This document shows positions 36,640 to 48,149 of a stretch of 64,000 nucleotides of DNA, piece by piece. This DNA is from Odontocerum albicorne. Lineage: Eukaryota > Arthropoda > Insecta > Trichoptera > Odontoceridae. The DNA lies in NCBI GenBank assembly GCA_949825065.1, contig OX463842.1, positions 29,636,672-29,700,671 on the forward strand. The letters are read 5' to 3'. Made by a program: the position numbers and the translations under genes. Each line of letters begins with the position of its first letter. Positions within the stretch are counted from its first letter, which is position 1. The notes below the pieces were generated by a model that was not told where the DNA came from, made no database searches, and saw nothing but the letters and a program-made list of their open reading frames with translations.

Positions 36640-38670
36640 GTTTCGTGCCTACTTTAGTGGTTGTAAACCCGAAGGCTCGATTAAAAGGGGTTGTCTCCCG
36701 AATACGCTCTTAAATATTTCTGAATCACTAATTCAGATATCTTTAATGGTACCATACGAAAGTTTATTTTTAATAATAATAACGTAGTTCTAGTCAATAT
36801 CGATAATACTCGTACATATACAAAAAAACCTTAGACTGTCTCTGTTAAAAATATTTTTGAAACACGTTTCCTGCCTAAATAATGAATTCTACATGAATAA
36901 GTATAAAAAGATCGGTTGGTTTTCTTTCCAACTGACATTGAAAGCCTTTTCAGTCGGTTTTTTATAACATTTCTTCTCGAACAAAGTTGTTACCTTTTTT
37001 GAGACCATTTTTCTTATTCAAAATTCGCCTATTCTTCTTCTTCGCCTCTCTATAGAATACGATATTTGCCCTGGCTTTTGTGTCACACTTAGCCACTCCG
37101 GGAACATGTCCAGGAGTTCTCAATGGTCGGTTTAATTCCCGTGTATTATGCCAGGGCACGTTTCTCTCATCCACTTGAAGTTGGCGACGCTTCGTGAGGG
37201 TTGATACACTCAATTAACAACTTTCAGACTTGATGTACAAGAAAATTAAGTTACAGAAAACCATCGTTGGTTAATTTTGCTCGCCTGTATCAATTTATGT
37301 ATGTTTTATAAAAAAAAAATATGATTCAAATTTCTTTGATACAAAGACCAATTATGTTTATTAATTTAAAACTTCATTGTAAAGTGTACAATATGGCGGA
37401 AATCAAATAAACACGCCAGGGGGAGATTTAAAGTTTTTTAATTTACTTTATGAAGCATGTCAACGATGGGACGAATTATATATGTTATGATCCGCTATCT
37501 TTTGAAATCAGTGTGATTACATCAAACGGCCTATGAAAAGTTCTGAAAGAGATGGGTATACCGAGACAGTTAACGATTTTGATTCATAATTTGTATGTAT
37601 AAAATGCGACACCTGTGAGTGTAGTTTTTTCTTTGAGTAATTTCATATTTAACAAATATTTTTGCTTCGAAATATTGTATTAACCGTCGTTATAAATTTC
37701 AAAAATTAATAAATCAATTACGCAATCTTTAAATTATTTTTATAATAAAAAAATGAAAAATTGCTTTTGATGCAGCCCTTGATAAAAAGCTTCTAAGTAA
37801 ATCGAACATTCTTTGCCGACACTGCTATTTTCATAAATTTATATAAGAACAGCGCTCTCTGGACCTTGGATCCAGTAATTGCCTCTCGAGTATCAGCGTT
37901 TTTCACTCGGCCATAATCCACGGCGGCAGATGCGACTGACAAGTTTCTACGTCGCCTCGGGTCAGCGAATATGCCACCCACGCCCTCTACTGTGTTACAA
38001 ATTGCTTCTCGGAATATTAATATAGTAAGTACACTACCGTAAAGTCTAAATTTTATGTCAACGAAAGCTGCTAGTTTCACGTGACCACCTCAAACTGTAA
38101 AACGGACACTTCCATTCGTCAAGTTTCACAAGTGTTTTAAGATCACGTGTTAAGGCAGATGTTTTCAATCTTTTTAAACTCATAGCAAAGAAAAAAAAGC
38201 TAATATTATCAAAGCATAACAATGTGTGCCGAATTTAAATGACGCGTGGCGAATTCATCTTGATAATATGAAGATATTTGCCCCTCAGAAGATACTGTTT
38301 GCCCCTAAAGAGGTAGGTACATATCTCGTTAAACCTAAAGCTATGGTTATTAAAAAATCCATAATTCTCAAAAATCATGAATGAGTGAATCTAAAAGATA
38401 AGTATAATTTTACTACTCGTACACAAATAGTAAATAAATAATTTAGATTTATTTATATTTTGATTTAGTTTGTCAATTTTATTAATAAGAGTTTTAGCAA
38501 CAATTTTGTATTTTTATCGTTCTACTCATGAAAATCAGAATACTAAATAAGCTGGAAGCATTCGAAATTTAGATTCATCAGATAATATTCAGATTTTTTT
38601 CTGTATCGTCGAATCTTAAACACCCAGGTACTACGCCGAATAAGTGTAAAACGAGAACTCTTAAACAACA
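36640..38670. other. AT-rich DNA with one unassigned GC-richer patch
   Basis: Mostly AT-rich. It includes the unassigned open frames at 36962-37213 and 37793-38080. Octamers lie at 36807 and 38414. No repeat family is recognised. Confidence 0.45.
37793..38080 (-). other. Unidentified open frame, possible exon
   Basis: A 95-codon open frame of less AT-biased composition, starting with GTG rather than ATG. It includes FRLYGSVLTILIFREAICN and an arginine-rich DPRRRRNLSV segment. I do not recognise it. The first 27 residues have only a weak resemblance to a segment of RFT1-type proteins (small residue, then REA), which is not enough to name it. On the minus strand a TTTTACAG lies just upstream and a GTAACA follows REAI, which could be splice signals. 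It may equally be chance or old repeat sequence. Confidence 0.2.
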
Positions 38671-38671
38671 T

Positions 38672-39185
38672 AAAATTCACATACTGTCACTATAGTATAA
38701 TATCCTTAACTGCCCCTCTCATCTTGCCGAAAATATTCAGCGTCTCTACGATCAAGGATTTGCACTACGCTCGAACAGATATTATTATTGGCTTTATTAG
38801 TTCACCGCTCTTATTTTCTTACGTCGTCCTTTACTGTTCATGCAGGGAACCAGTTACAAACCAATTTTAGACTCACTCCGTCTTTGACATGCTTTAAGAA
38901 GCGACCGAAAACCCCTTAATTTTAAGTCACAATATATAACGTGTTTCATTCCTGATTTTCCTTTTCTCTCCACCATCCTTTCCTTTTCCTTTGATTGACG
39001 ATATCTCACTTTTACTATGTATGAGTATATTGTTCATACATTTTGTAAACGTGAATAATCATTTGAATATTTTTTGCGACCATGTAACTTATTTCATTTA
39101 CTTTTGTCTGGTTGGTTGGAAGAGAATACCATTTGGCAAATAACCTAACTAGATTGTTTTACAATGAAGTGTAAAATAAATAAAT
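38672..39185 (+). mobile_element. CR1/L2-type LINE 3' fragment
   Basis: This plus-strand copy of the 3' end of the element at 61640-64000 contains NILNC, CPSHLAENIQRLYDQGFALRSNR-like text split here by small gaps, and the 3' untranslated region with CATTCCTGATTTTCC and TTTTGTCTGGTTGGTTGG. It is 5' truncated and more diverged than the copy at 27612-28150. Confidence 0.75.
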
Positions 39186-39189
39186 GGAA

Positions 39190-39540
39190 TGCCAAAAGAT
39201 TGCCTATCTATGTCATATAAAGAGAGGAGGAAAGTACCACTTTCTACAATATTGATGGGTGAAAATCGAGAGTTGACGCGAAATAGGTAGAACGCGCCTG
39301 TCTTGGTCACGCAAATAGACAGGCAGATAGATATCTAGACGGTTAAGGAGCTGTTAATTTAGGCATATAATATATTTATATTTCAAAAATAAGTCATTCA
39401 AAGTAGTCTTAGTTTGCATAAAAGGTGTGAACTAACAAAAAAAAATGTTTTATGTATAATTATATTTATCCCCTCTATAATAAATTTATTGATAGATTTT
39501 ATTCTGAATTATAGATTTCATCATCGTATTAATGTTATAA
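39190..39540. other. AT-rich intergenic DNA
   Basis: No gene or repeat is identified. Confidence 0.5.
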
Positions 39541-39544
39541 TTAA

Positions 39545-39760
39545 CAAATGGAATCTTCAGATACTTTGGCCACATTGAGAGAATGAATTGCGAAAGACTA
39601 ATACATATATAGACAGAGAAAATATAGAAGAGGTTGACCGAGGAAGGAGTGGAAGAAGATTTTAACTGGGGGAAAATATAAGAAGTATGAGAAACAAAAT
39701 AGCATTTGTTACAAGATGTATGGTTGTGGAGGAGGAAAGAGCAGTATTGTACCGGCTGTT
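39545..39760 (+). pseudogene. LINE 3' end trace
   Basis: The stretch reads LRYFGHIERMNCERLIHI and then a degenerate RLTEEGVEEDFNW block, matching the F-GH-ERM region downstream of LINE reverse transcriptases. It ends in CMVVEEERAVLYRLF. Stops interrupt it. Confidence 0.45.
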
Positions 39761-39964
39761 TCCAAACGAGGATCCGCAGATCCCCGTGTATTCCCTGGGT
39801 ATGCGAGGATATTCTAGCGGGTTCGAGGGTATTCTATGCAAGGGTATTCCAGCGAATTCTTTTAGAAAGTACTACCATTATACTCGAAAAGGTTTTCTTT
39901 ACGTACGTAACATGAAAATATTTTTTTTACTGGTGAACTGCTCTTTTTTTATTTTATTTTCAGC

Positions 39965-40765
39965 AAGATTTGTAAATACGGCAGCATTCACACGCAGTTG
40001 TTGTTGCATTGGTTATCTCGCTGTAAAGTTGTTAGCCGAATATTTAAATTGAGGAAGAAGATAAGGATATTTTTCTTTAAAAAATGTACTAAAAATCAAA
40101 CAATTGCTAACCATTTTGATGATTTTTAGCGACTTTCGAAGGTGGCCTATTTATCTGGTACCTTCAGCATTTCGAATGATTTAAACGCGATCTTTCAAAG
40201 AACCAATTTTACGTTATTTAAAACTGAAGATAAATTTGAAGCAATGACCGAGAAAATTATGTTACAAAGAAAATGTGATCATTTTCCTACACGTATTCTT
40301 TAAATCAACGAGAGGCGCAGTACCATATGATATACAAGGCATCATTATACTCGTATATATCCTACAAGGTTTGAAATTGTCATTTCGCAATTATTTTTCA
40401 CTCCCAGATGAAAATATAAATGAGATCAAAGACCCATTTAATAGAGATGTAAGTGACTTAACACTAGCACTGAAAAACTCATTGTCGGAGATTTCACAAG
40501 ATTCATCTAAAAATACAGATCTTCAAAGACATCACTTTCCAACTTTTGGCACATTTCAAGGAGAAAATTTCCTTAAAGTAGCAGACGCAGCTTTAAAAGT
40601 TTTGGTGCCCTTTCCGACAACTTATTTATTTGAAAACGACATTTTGACTCAAGTCTACATAAAAAAGAAATAACTGACTGCAGGCGGAGTTAGATCTAGA
40701 TATTAAACTTTCAAAGATTGCCCCCAACATCAATGATTCGAGGAATAAAAGCAGCACCATTTTAT
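39965..40765 (+). pseudogene. hAT transposase remnant (ZBED/SCAND3-like)
   Basis: Pieces in the right order match the C-terminal half of hAT transposases of the type found in SCAND3/ZBED-like genes. The first is CCIGYLAVKLLAEYLN. The second is KVAYLSGTFSISNDLNAIFQ, near 40135-40195. The dimerisation domain follows in the frame 40275-40673: DPFNRDVSDLTLALKNSLSE, ALKVLVPFPTTYLFEND. A final block after a stop reads LQAELDLDIKLSKIAPNIN (about 40676-40735). A stop replaces the expected arginine in a NRLQ motif. The catalytic N-terminal portion and the termini are not seen, so it is a relic. Whether it once mobilised the hAT MITE at 23848 is unknown. Confidence 0.7.
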
Positions 40766-40769
40766 GCAT

Positions 40770-41335
40770 TCAGACGAATTAAAATAATAAAAATTAACCA
40801 TATAGGTTTTTATAATACTCGTATTTAAAAAAAAGTGTTATTTTATATTTTTTAAATTCAATTAACATAGTAAAAAATACACAGTAAATTTGTAATAACT
40901 GGTAGTGCGTATCAATTAAATCACATGCCGAAGGATTCGCCAGTTGAAAACTTTGAGAGTCGCTGATATAGACCATGAAATATAAAAAAAATATTTTATT
41001 AATGCGGAAATAATATTTTATCTAGCGTCAACCATTATTTATCGAATTGATAAATCATTTCAAATAGTACTCGTACTTTCGGTCGAATTAAATTCGTATA
41101 ATCATCTCTTCTTACTTCAGAGTCAAACGGTGTGTATAAAATTGTCGTTAATCATTTTTAATTATCGTTTAAGATAAATATTCCGTTTACCTATAAATTA
41201 ACGCAGACATAAGGCAGCAAAGGCGGAGGTGCCTCGTAATTAGTCGGTTATTTATAAAGGGAAAGGTTATTGAAGTGTTTTTAAAAACAATCAATTAAAG
41301 AACAATTTTAATCGATTTTATTTGGATATAAAACG
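40770..41335. other. AT-rich intergenic DNA
   Basis: No gene is recognisable. TACTCGTA at 40816 and 41068. Confidence 0.5.
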
Positions 41336-41339
41336 ACAC

Positions 41340-42020
41340 GTCTAGGATCTCATGGTTATAATGAGTATATAAATAAATTGAGCTTTTACATGTATCTTAC
41401 TGAAGACATAAACAAGTACAAAGCGGTTGGTGATTTTTACCTATTTATGATTGATTATTTAAGATGGAACTGGTGGTTATAATGAGTATATTTTAAAATT
41501 GAGCTTTTACCTGTATCTTACTGACGACATACTCGTATAAACAAGAAAAAATATGTTGATGCTTTTTACCGATTCATAATACATTATTTAATACGGAATG
41601 GTGGTTATAATGTGTATATAAATATATTGAGCTTTAGCCTGTATTTTACTAAGGAAATATTATATAAACAAATAAAAATACGTTAACCTTTTTATCGATT
41701 TATGATTCACAAACCCTCATCAACTTGATAAGTTGTAAAATTTAATAATATGTTTGTACCAAGTGAGTCGACCCTTGTTGTCCTTCATCATTTCATTTAA
41801 ATCAAAAGCCCTTTTTACAATGTATACACTCATAAAAACATATCACATTTAAGAGTTCACACAAATTCTTATTCCTTCTGCAAATCCCAAGTACTCAAAC
41901 TTCTGTTGCAATAACAACCACGCTCCGATCCACTGCCTAAATTTTTCGCACTATTTTTCTTTGATTGAATTCGGTATCTCTTTGTTTATCATGGACCTAC
42001 CAGATAGGCATATTGATTTT
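41340..42020 (+). repeat. Unclassified dispersed repeat, copy 1
   Basis: It begins with three tandem units of about 121-128 bp (GGTTATAATG at 41354, 41475 and 41603; each contains TTGAGCTTTTACCTGTATCT or a close variant). A block follows with CCCAAGTACTCAAACTTCTG and CAATAACAACCACGCTCCGA. Both parts recur in the same order and strand at 49425-49990. No coding region is evident. The arrangement could be the 3' portion of a LINE or a non-autonomous element. Confidence 0.6.
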
Positions 42021-42024
42021 GGGA

Positions 42025-42585
42025 AGAGATGTTATATTCTAGGCAATATTTGATCAGCTGTCATGCGTGTCATGTGTCTTTGGTGAGTTTGTATTTTCTG
42101 GATGCTAGTACCAGATAATAGATTTGAAGTATAAGTTAGCGAAATTAAGGATCCGATACTCCCTGAAAGTTCTGCTATGGAATACGGGGTGGAAGATTAC
42201 ACATTATTTTTATGTACTTGGGAAACCTGGATAAAAACACAACCCCCCCTAAAACTACTTGTAAATACATCTTGCGGATTCATTACTTTAAAACAATTTA
42301 TTCCTATCAACCAGCTTTTGTTAGAAACTTAAAAAGTTATCAAACTTAAAAAGAAAGAGTAAAAGTTAGAAAAATTAAAACAAAATACACGTTTTAATGA
42401 AAATATGGATCAGGGTAGGAGTTGTAACATATAGAGGATATGGACAAGGAATATTTTTCAAATATTTTATTTGTTAACATATTCAAATACTAGCTATCTT
42501 AATAAAACAGTTGTGCTAGGAGGTATAATGCAACATAAGATATAAATGTTATATGACTTCTAAATTTTGAATGAAGGAATAATGA
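42025..42585. other. AT-rich intergenic DNA
   Basis: No gene or repeat family is seen. Confidence 0.5.
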
Positions 42586-42589
42586 AAGG

Positions 42590-42845
42590 CTAACTTAATA
42601 AATATGCAATGAGAATGCTAGTCAAACGTGTGCTAGAGAAAAACCATGAAACTCAGGCTGGATCGAGAAAACTATGTTTGAAATAAGGCAATTTAAAAAG
42701 GTAGAGAATTTGAAAACTTGTATGCGGAGCTGTATTGATGTAAAAGAGGCGAAATATGTGTATCCTGATAAGAAAGTCAGGCGATGTGTCATACTGCCTA
42801 CCTTGACAAAAAAGCGGTTATTGGGGTGTAGGAATTGAACAGCTT
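42590..42845 (+). pseudogene. LINE 3' end
   Basis: The terminal block GTATCCTGATAAGAAAGTCA followed by GGCGATGTGTCATACTGCC is the 3' signature shared with the LINE copies at 25950-26690 and 44340-44900. The coding text is too degenerate to read beyond short pieces. Confidence 0.5.
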
Positions 42846-42849
42846 ACCA

Positions 42850-43470
42850 AGAATAATACTACCTACAACTGTTCGTATAAAAACATAATTTGAAGACGAT
42901 TTCAGAAGGATAATAACAAAGGGTCGTGACTGGTAATTTCGTTAAACTTGATTTTTCAGCACTTTTCAAGTGTTCTTAAGCGCTTGATCTAGGCACAAAG
43001 ATTAGATATGTGAACAACATCCAAAACGAAAAAAATATATAGTAAATTTCGCTTCAGGCAACAACATTAACCCTAAAGGCCGATCCCGTTTCGTCATCAA
43101 AATCGTTTTTGCACAATACCTAATAAACTTTTGTTTATTTTATACAGTTTACATATACAGGTTAAACCAAATTACATAAAAATATTCAAGAGTAAAACAA
43201 TCATATAAGTAAAAAATGTTAAACTAACTCACATTTTTACAAAATTTTAATATGCTTTCTTTCAAAACATTTTCTGAAATGTTGAGGATGTCAATATCCG
43301 AGACCCCATTCAAAAGGGACTAAATTAAAAAAAAAACAAATTCAATTAATCATTTATTTGTACAAAATTAATGACCAACGTAAAAAACAACAATAGAAGT
43401 GGGATATATTCAAAGAAAGAATGCTGGATAGAAATGTAAAACCGGCAATGTTACATTACGGACTTGAAAT
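42850..43470. other. AT-rich intergenic DNA
   Basis: No gene or repeat family is seen. Confidence 0.5.
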
Positions 43471-43473
43471 TCA

Positions 43474-43595
43474 AAACTTTATCAATCGCTTTTTAAAAGT
43501 ACCCAATGAATAAGTTGATAATTGGTTGCAGAGTCTAATTGCATGGACGACGTAAAAAAAAGAGCGATGAACTGGTAATGTTAATTGTATTTTTT
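43474..43595 (-). mobile_element. CR1/L2-type LINE small fragment
   Basis: This matches 61971-62100 with gaps: CAATCGCTTTTTAAA, TTGGTTGCAGAGTCTAATTG, CATGGACGACGTAAAAAAAA and GAGCGATGAACTGG correspond to the end of the RT frame of the main copy. Confidence 0.6.
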
Positions 43596-43599
43596 ATTA

Positions 43600-44190
43600 G
43601 TGCCAAACGTCTTGTTGGCACGAATAAAATACAATAAAAAATAAAATGGTTTTAAATATTTCTTTATAATTGTAATTTTTTAAACATTGTTGGTAATGAT
43701 TGAAATGATACATAAATAAAGTTTTGGAGACTTTTAGATAAATATTATTCAATCTTGAAATAAAATTGTCGGGATAAATACGGAGTGCAAGAACAGAAGA
43801 AATTTCCGAAGTGAAAAAGTGCTGGAAGGTAACATGTTAAATCCGTCTCTAGAAACAGACAATACTCGTAAGTTATAAGCCCGAAGGCGACAAACTCCAT
43901 CCTTAAATACTGCCTTTGTAAGTTTAACTGGAGAGAAAGCTTAACTCAATCTTCACTTGTCTCGCCTGCTTTTTTCCCGCTACTTATCATCACTTGGAAG
44001 AGAAATTTCTAAAGTTGGAAAAGTGAAAGACATAAAATAATGTGTGTTTGGAAGAAATCAAGTGAAAGAAAAATACTGTTTTGGTTTTCTTCCAAAGTTT
44101 TTAACACTTTTGACGGTTTATTTGAGAAACAAAATAATTCTCTATTTAGAGACGCTAGAAGAAATATAATAATTCTAGTGTTTTTTAACA
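43600..44190. other. AT-rich intergenic DNA
   Basis: No gene is recognisable. TACTCGTA at 43863. Confidence 0.5.
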
Positions 44191-44196
44191 AAATTT

Positions 44197-44295
44197 ACGA
44201 CATCTAAATCACCAACGTGTTCAAGACATCTAGATCACTTAAATCCCAACGTGTTCAAGACTTCTAGATCACTTAAATCCCAACGTGTTCAAGAC
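44197..44295 (+). repeat. 34-bp tandem repeat, about 3 copies
   Basis: CAACGTGTTCAAGAC recurs at 44213, 44247 and 44281. The last two units are nearly identical. Confidence 0.85.
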
Positions 44296-44339
44296 GAAAC
44301 ATATGTAAGACTTATGGTTAATCAACCATTTATTTTTTA

Positions 44340-44900
44340 AGATAGATTGTTGCATACATACATACGATCACGCCGTTTTCCTATCGGGGTAGGTATAGAG
44401 GAAAGAGCGCCAGACTATCCTATAGCGACATACATATTTCGCTTCTTCCACTTCTACATACCTCATACAACTCCTAGGACTTACCTGAACTTTTAAATTT
44501 TCTAATTTTTAAATATAATTCACTTGATTTGACCACACTTTCCTTGGTCACCTTCTACCACACATCCTACTCACATGTGCACTGTATATTTGTTTTGTTT
44601 GTCTTTCCTTATTTGTTTGTTCTATATGTCCAAACTATCTCAGAGGGTTCTTCTTGATCTTAATTAGACTTGATCTTACTTAGATCTTACTATACATCAC
44701 CTTTAAGTTCACATTCATCTCTAACCCCTTCATTCTGTATTCTGTCATAAATATTGTCACCCCATATATTCTTAGCGCACATATTTCTACAGATTTTATT
44801 TGGCTCTTTTCAGTCTTATTCTACATCCACGTTTCACTTCCATAAATCAAAGTTAGCATTTGAATACTTTTGTGGACAATCTCCTTAGTAGATTTTAATA
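44340..44900 (-). pseudogene. LINE 3' end, minus strand
   Basis: On the minus strand the 3' terminus shows GTATGTATGTATG-type sequence at 44353 and the terminal block TACCTACCCCGATAGGAAAA. Upstream (higher coordinates) are degenerate GRPR- and CELKVDV-like remnants. It is the opposite-strand counterpart of 25950-26690. Confidence 0.55.
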
Positions 44901-45074
44901 TTGTCCAATTCGAGTACGCATGTTTTAGTGCCCTATTGTCTTTGTTTCCTATTGTTACACGTCGATAGGTCAACAATCAACAAATCACTACATATCGATA
45001 AAGAGTTTCAATTGAAAACAAGGTCAACGGTACACTAAAATATATATACTTGAACTGAACAATGTCAAGAACTT

Positions 45075-45600
45075 GAAAAAAATTATGATTATTAACAGTG
45101 TTTGCAGTGTATGGTAGTGAAGCGTGGAGGTATTAAAGGAACACAAGAATTTGAATATTATGAACTAAGGCGAAATGAGCGAATTGAGGGGAATATGTGG
45201 TGTTACGACGTAATTTCGAAAAAGAATGAAGTTATAATGGGTAAATGTGAAATAAGGGCTAATGTATTTATTATGATAAAAAAAACACACTAAGATGGTT
45301 TAGACATGTCGAGTTAATAAGGGATAAATACTGACAAAACAAATTAATAATTCGAATGTAACTTGAAACATGTCAGAAAAAAAAACCGATATAATCATAG
45401 TATGACAAAATAAATTATATTCCGATAGAACGAAAGGTATGGAGGAAGAAAATCGAAGATTTTTTTGAGAAGATGTATGGATACACAATAAGCAAAGGAT
45501 GTATATTGTAATAAGTAAACACGGTATTTTGTCTTTTCTGTTAACCCCTGCGGATAAAAAACCACGCTTTTATGTATATTTGATTATACATATTATATAA
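45075..45600 (+). pseudogene. LINE 3' end, decayed
   Basis: The translation includes VYGSEAWRY, NTLRWFRHVELI and a terminal region beginning GAAGATGTATGGATAC, the family pattern YGSEAW, LRWFGHVERM and CMDV. Stops are frequent. TATGTATAT follows the 3' end. Confidence 0.55.
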
Positions 45601-45604
45601 TTCT

Positions 45605-46980
45605 TATAGTTAGTCGAGTAACGATAAACTCAAGTGCTAATCGTGTAACAGTGTTGTTGCCTTTCAATGTGTCGTACGGTGATGATCTGGGAGTTATGTG
45701 ACTCTATCTGTATACTATTTAAAAACAATTTTGTTTTCTCTTATCTATGTAAATCATAAGGATGTGTTTTCTTAGAAAAGTCTGTGTTTTAATTTAGATT
45801 CGCTTCTGCAAAACTCCGGAGGACCAAATTTTAAAACGATATCATAAATTTACATAAAGCAAGCTTAACGAAGTGGACGAAGGGTGGATTATTTTTTGGG
45901 CGTTATATGACAAGAATACGGATTTATTCTGGGTATACTTTGAGTCAAAAAAATGAGGACAAAGCATTATTTTCACGATAAAATTTATTCAAAGGATATT
46001 TTACTTTTATTCCCTGTTTTTTTTTTCATTTTCTAAATCCAAATCAGGTCGTGTGACCGTAACTTGACAAATTCTATCATGCGAGATTTTTTGGACAACA
46101 ATATAATCATAAGATGTGCTTCATTCTTAATGACTTACGAAAAAACTAATCAAAAAAATGATTTACCTCAAATTACTACTCATCCTTAAGTTCTATACAA
46201 TTCCCAAACTTATCCCTATTTTCCTTGAGATTTATTTTTCTTTTAATTTTATTACATTTACTCAAAATTCAACTAGCTTACTTACTAAGTTTCAGATAAG
46301 GCCATGAATACCGGTAATAATTTTGAAACATAAGCAAGTTAATTATAAGAAATTGCTTTAAAAAGAAGTATATTCGTGAGATTTATTTACATAAAAGTTT
46401 TAAACTAAATAAATAAAACTCAATAACAATAAGTGGGTGGCGTTTAAGTATTAAAAAGAGTTCGTCAGCTAACGACGAAGACTAATAAATATGAGTTAAA
46501 AGAAGATACGTGTTATTTTACCTAACTTACAAAATAAATATTACTGTCGGGAAAGAATGATCGAAAGAAGAGGAAAACCTAAAAAAGAATGGATAAAACA
46601 GTTTCATTCTTTAGTTGGTGAAATACTAACAAAAGGAAGGTGACGAGCATGAAATTAAAATCACAAATAACGAATATACGTCAACGAGGCAAAAACGAAG
46701 CGTGTATTGATATACGAGTAAATGTGTGGAGACTTAAAGCTTTTGCCTGTCTCTAAATACGACAATTTTGGAAAATATGGTTTAAAAATTTAATTCATTG
46801 AGATATAATTAATTGACGTTTTTATTGAATATTTAGTCGCTGTAATTATATTGCTAATAGGGGTTTTAAGAAAGTATGTGGATTTAACACTTCGCCGACC
46901 TGATGACATGACAAAACTGTGCATGAGATGAATAATTCTCGTAATAATAAAATGACAATAATATAGCGCGGTTTAAAGAG
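45605..46980. other. AT-rich intergenic DNA
   Basis: No gene is recognisable. TACGAGTA at 46713. A short AAAGCTTTTGCCTGTCTC at about 46736 resembles part of the dispersed repeat at 41340 and 49425. Confidence 0.45.
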
Positions 46981-46984
46981 CAAA

Positions 46985-47035
46985 ATCTCCTCAAGGGCGC
47001 TTTAACTCAGGATTCGAACCAACTATTATTTACAG
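46985..47035 (-). repeat. Possible SINE head remnant
   Basis: On the minus strand this has a B-box-like GGTTCGAATCCTGAG. The rest of the head is not convincing. Confidence 0.25.
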
Positions 47036-47277
47036 ATTTAAACATTACAAAATAAATATATAGGCATACACACATGAGTTGAGTGTAACGATAGGAAGAT
47101 AATGGCTGCGGCAATTTGATTACGTACTTCCCCGCATCTGCATATGTTCAGAAAAAAACATGTTTGGTAAGAAAACCGTAAATAAATAGCCAAGGGAAGA
47201 CAAACTATAAAGAAACATTTGTAGATCGTCCTATATGTGATAGTAACACATTCGGTTTTAGGCTCTGTGTAGTGTAG

Positions 47278-47338
47278 TTTGGGAGGTCTTATCAAAATTT
47301 GTGTTCATATAACATACATTTTGATAAGACCTCCCAAA
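47278..47338. repeat. Perfect 21-bp hairpin, 19-nt loop
   Basis: 47278-47298 and 47318-47338 are exact inverted copies (one arm reads TTTGGGAGGTCTTATCAAAA plus T). No run of T follows that would mark a terminator in a eukaryote. It may be the core of a small foldback element. Confidence 0.9.
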
Positions 47339-47574
47339 AAGGGTTGTATTTAAGTGCTTCCTAAAGCTTTATACGCCACCCATAGCTCTAATACTAAGAA
47401 GCAGACCATTCCACGCCACAGGACCAGCAAAGGCGAAAACTATCATAATACCCCACCCTATATTAGATGAACATTGGTAATTGGAATTTTCATTCTTGGT
47501 ATTATTTATAAACGACATGGTTTTGAGAAAAATTTCATTAATTTCGTGTTAGTGTTCATTTAAATACAAATAAA

Positions 47575-47715
47575 AAAGACGATGCAGTGCTTACGATGAA
47601 GAAAGACGCATTGAGATGGTTCGGTGACAATGAAACAATGAATGATGAAAGGTTTCCAAAAATAGTAACGAAGGTACAAGAAGTTTGGGAAGACATAGGA
47701 AAGCATGGTACGACT
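47575..47715 (+). pseudogene. LINE RT C-terminal trace
   Basis: An open stretch reads DAVLTMKKDALRWFGDNETM then NDERFPKIVTKVQEVW. The DALRWFG block matches the LRWFGHVERM signature of the LINE 3' ends in this window, with GH damaged. Confidence 0.45.
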
Positions 47716-47719
47716 AAAT

Positions 47720-47945
47720 TAATGTTATCTAAGTAAGCCTTTATTGCACTGTATTCAACTTTTTGTACACACAACCTGACAGGCTTATAACCGTATGGCA
47801 ATATATTTAATCAGAAAAATATTAAAGCTTTCTTGAATGAAAATTAGATTGGAGCCCTTTTTAAAAAAATCTGGTTCCATCGGTAATCGAACTCATAGCC
47901 CTCAGGCTGGTAAAGAGGTATTTTTCAACATGGCTACGTAGGTCA
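47720..47945 (-). repeat. tRNA-derived SINE with LINE-like tail
   Basis: The minus-strand head begins GACCTACGTAGCC and has a GAGTTCGATTACCG B-box-like block at 47882-47895. The tail reads ATTGCCATACGGTTATAAGCC then TGTCAGGTTG and GCAATAAAGGC, close to the CR1-type LINE tail. Confidence 0.6.
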
Positions 47946-48057
47946 TTTTTACAATAGGAATTATACATAGCGAAGAATGTGGAAGTGACATAAGCGTGTG
48001 ACATATGTACTAAGATAGAATGAAGTGGAGATCTGCTCTCTTTACCTACTCAAAATA

Positions 48058-48149
48058 TAACATACATGTTGGCATGGTGATGATGATGGAAAATAACGTT
48101 TCATCACTGGTTAGTTTCCATCATCATCACCATGCCAGCATATATGTTA
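48058..48149. repeat. 35-bp stem hairpin, 22-nt loop
   Basis: 48058-48092 and 48115-48149 are inverted copies with two mismatches. The stem includes GGCATGGTGATGATGATGG. A transcript would fold into a long near-perfect hairpin. It could be a small foldback element or a hairpin RNA precursor; nothing further supports either. Confidence 0.9.

Noticed and set aside
36962..37213. An 83-codon open frame as a gene
   Set aside because: It is rich in basic residues but lacks any recognisable domain or supporting neighbour. It is left as unassigned sequence.
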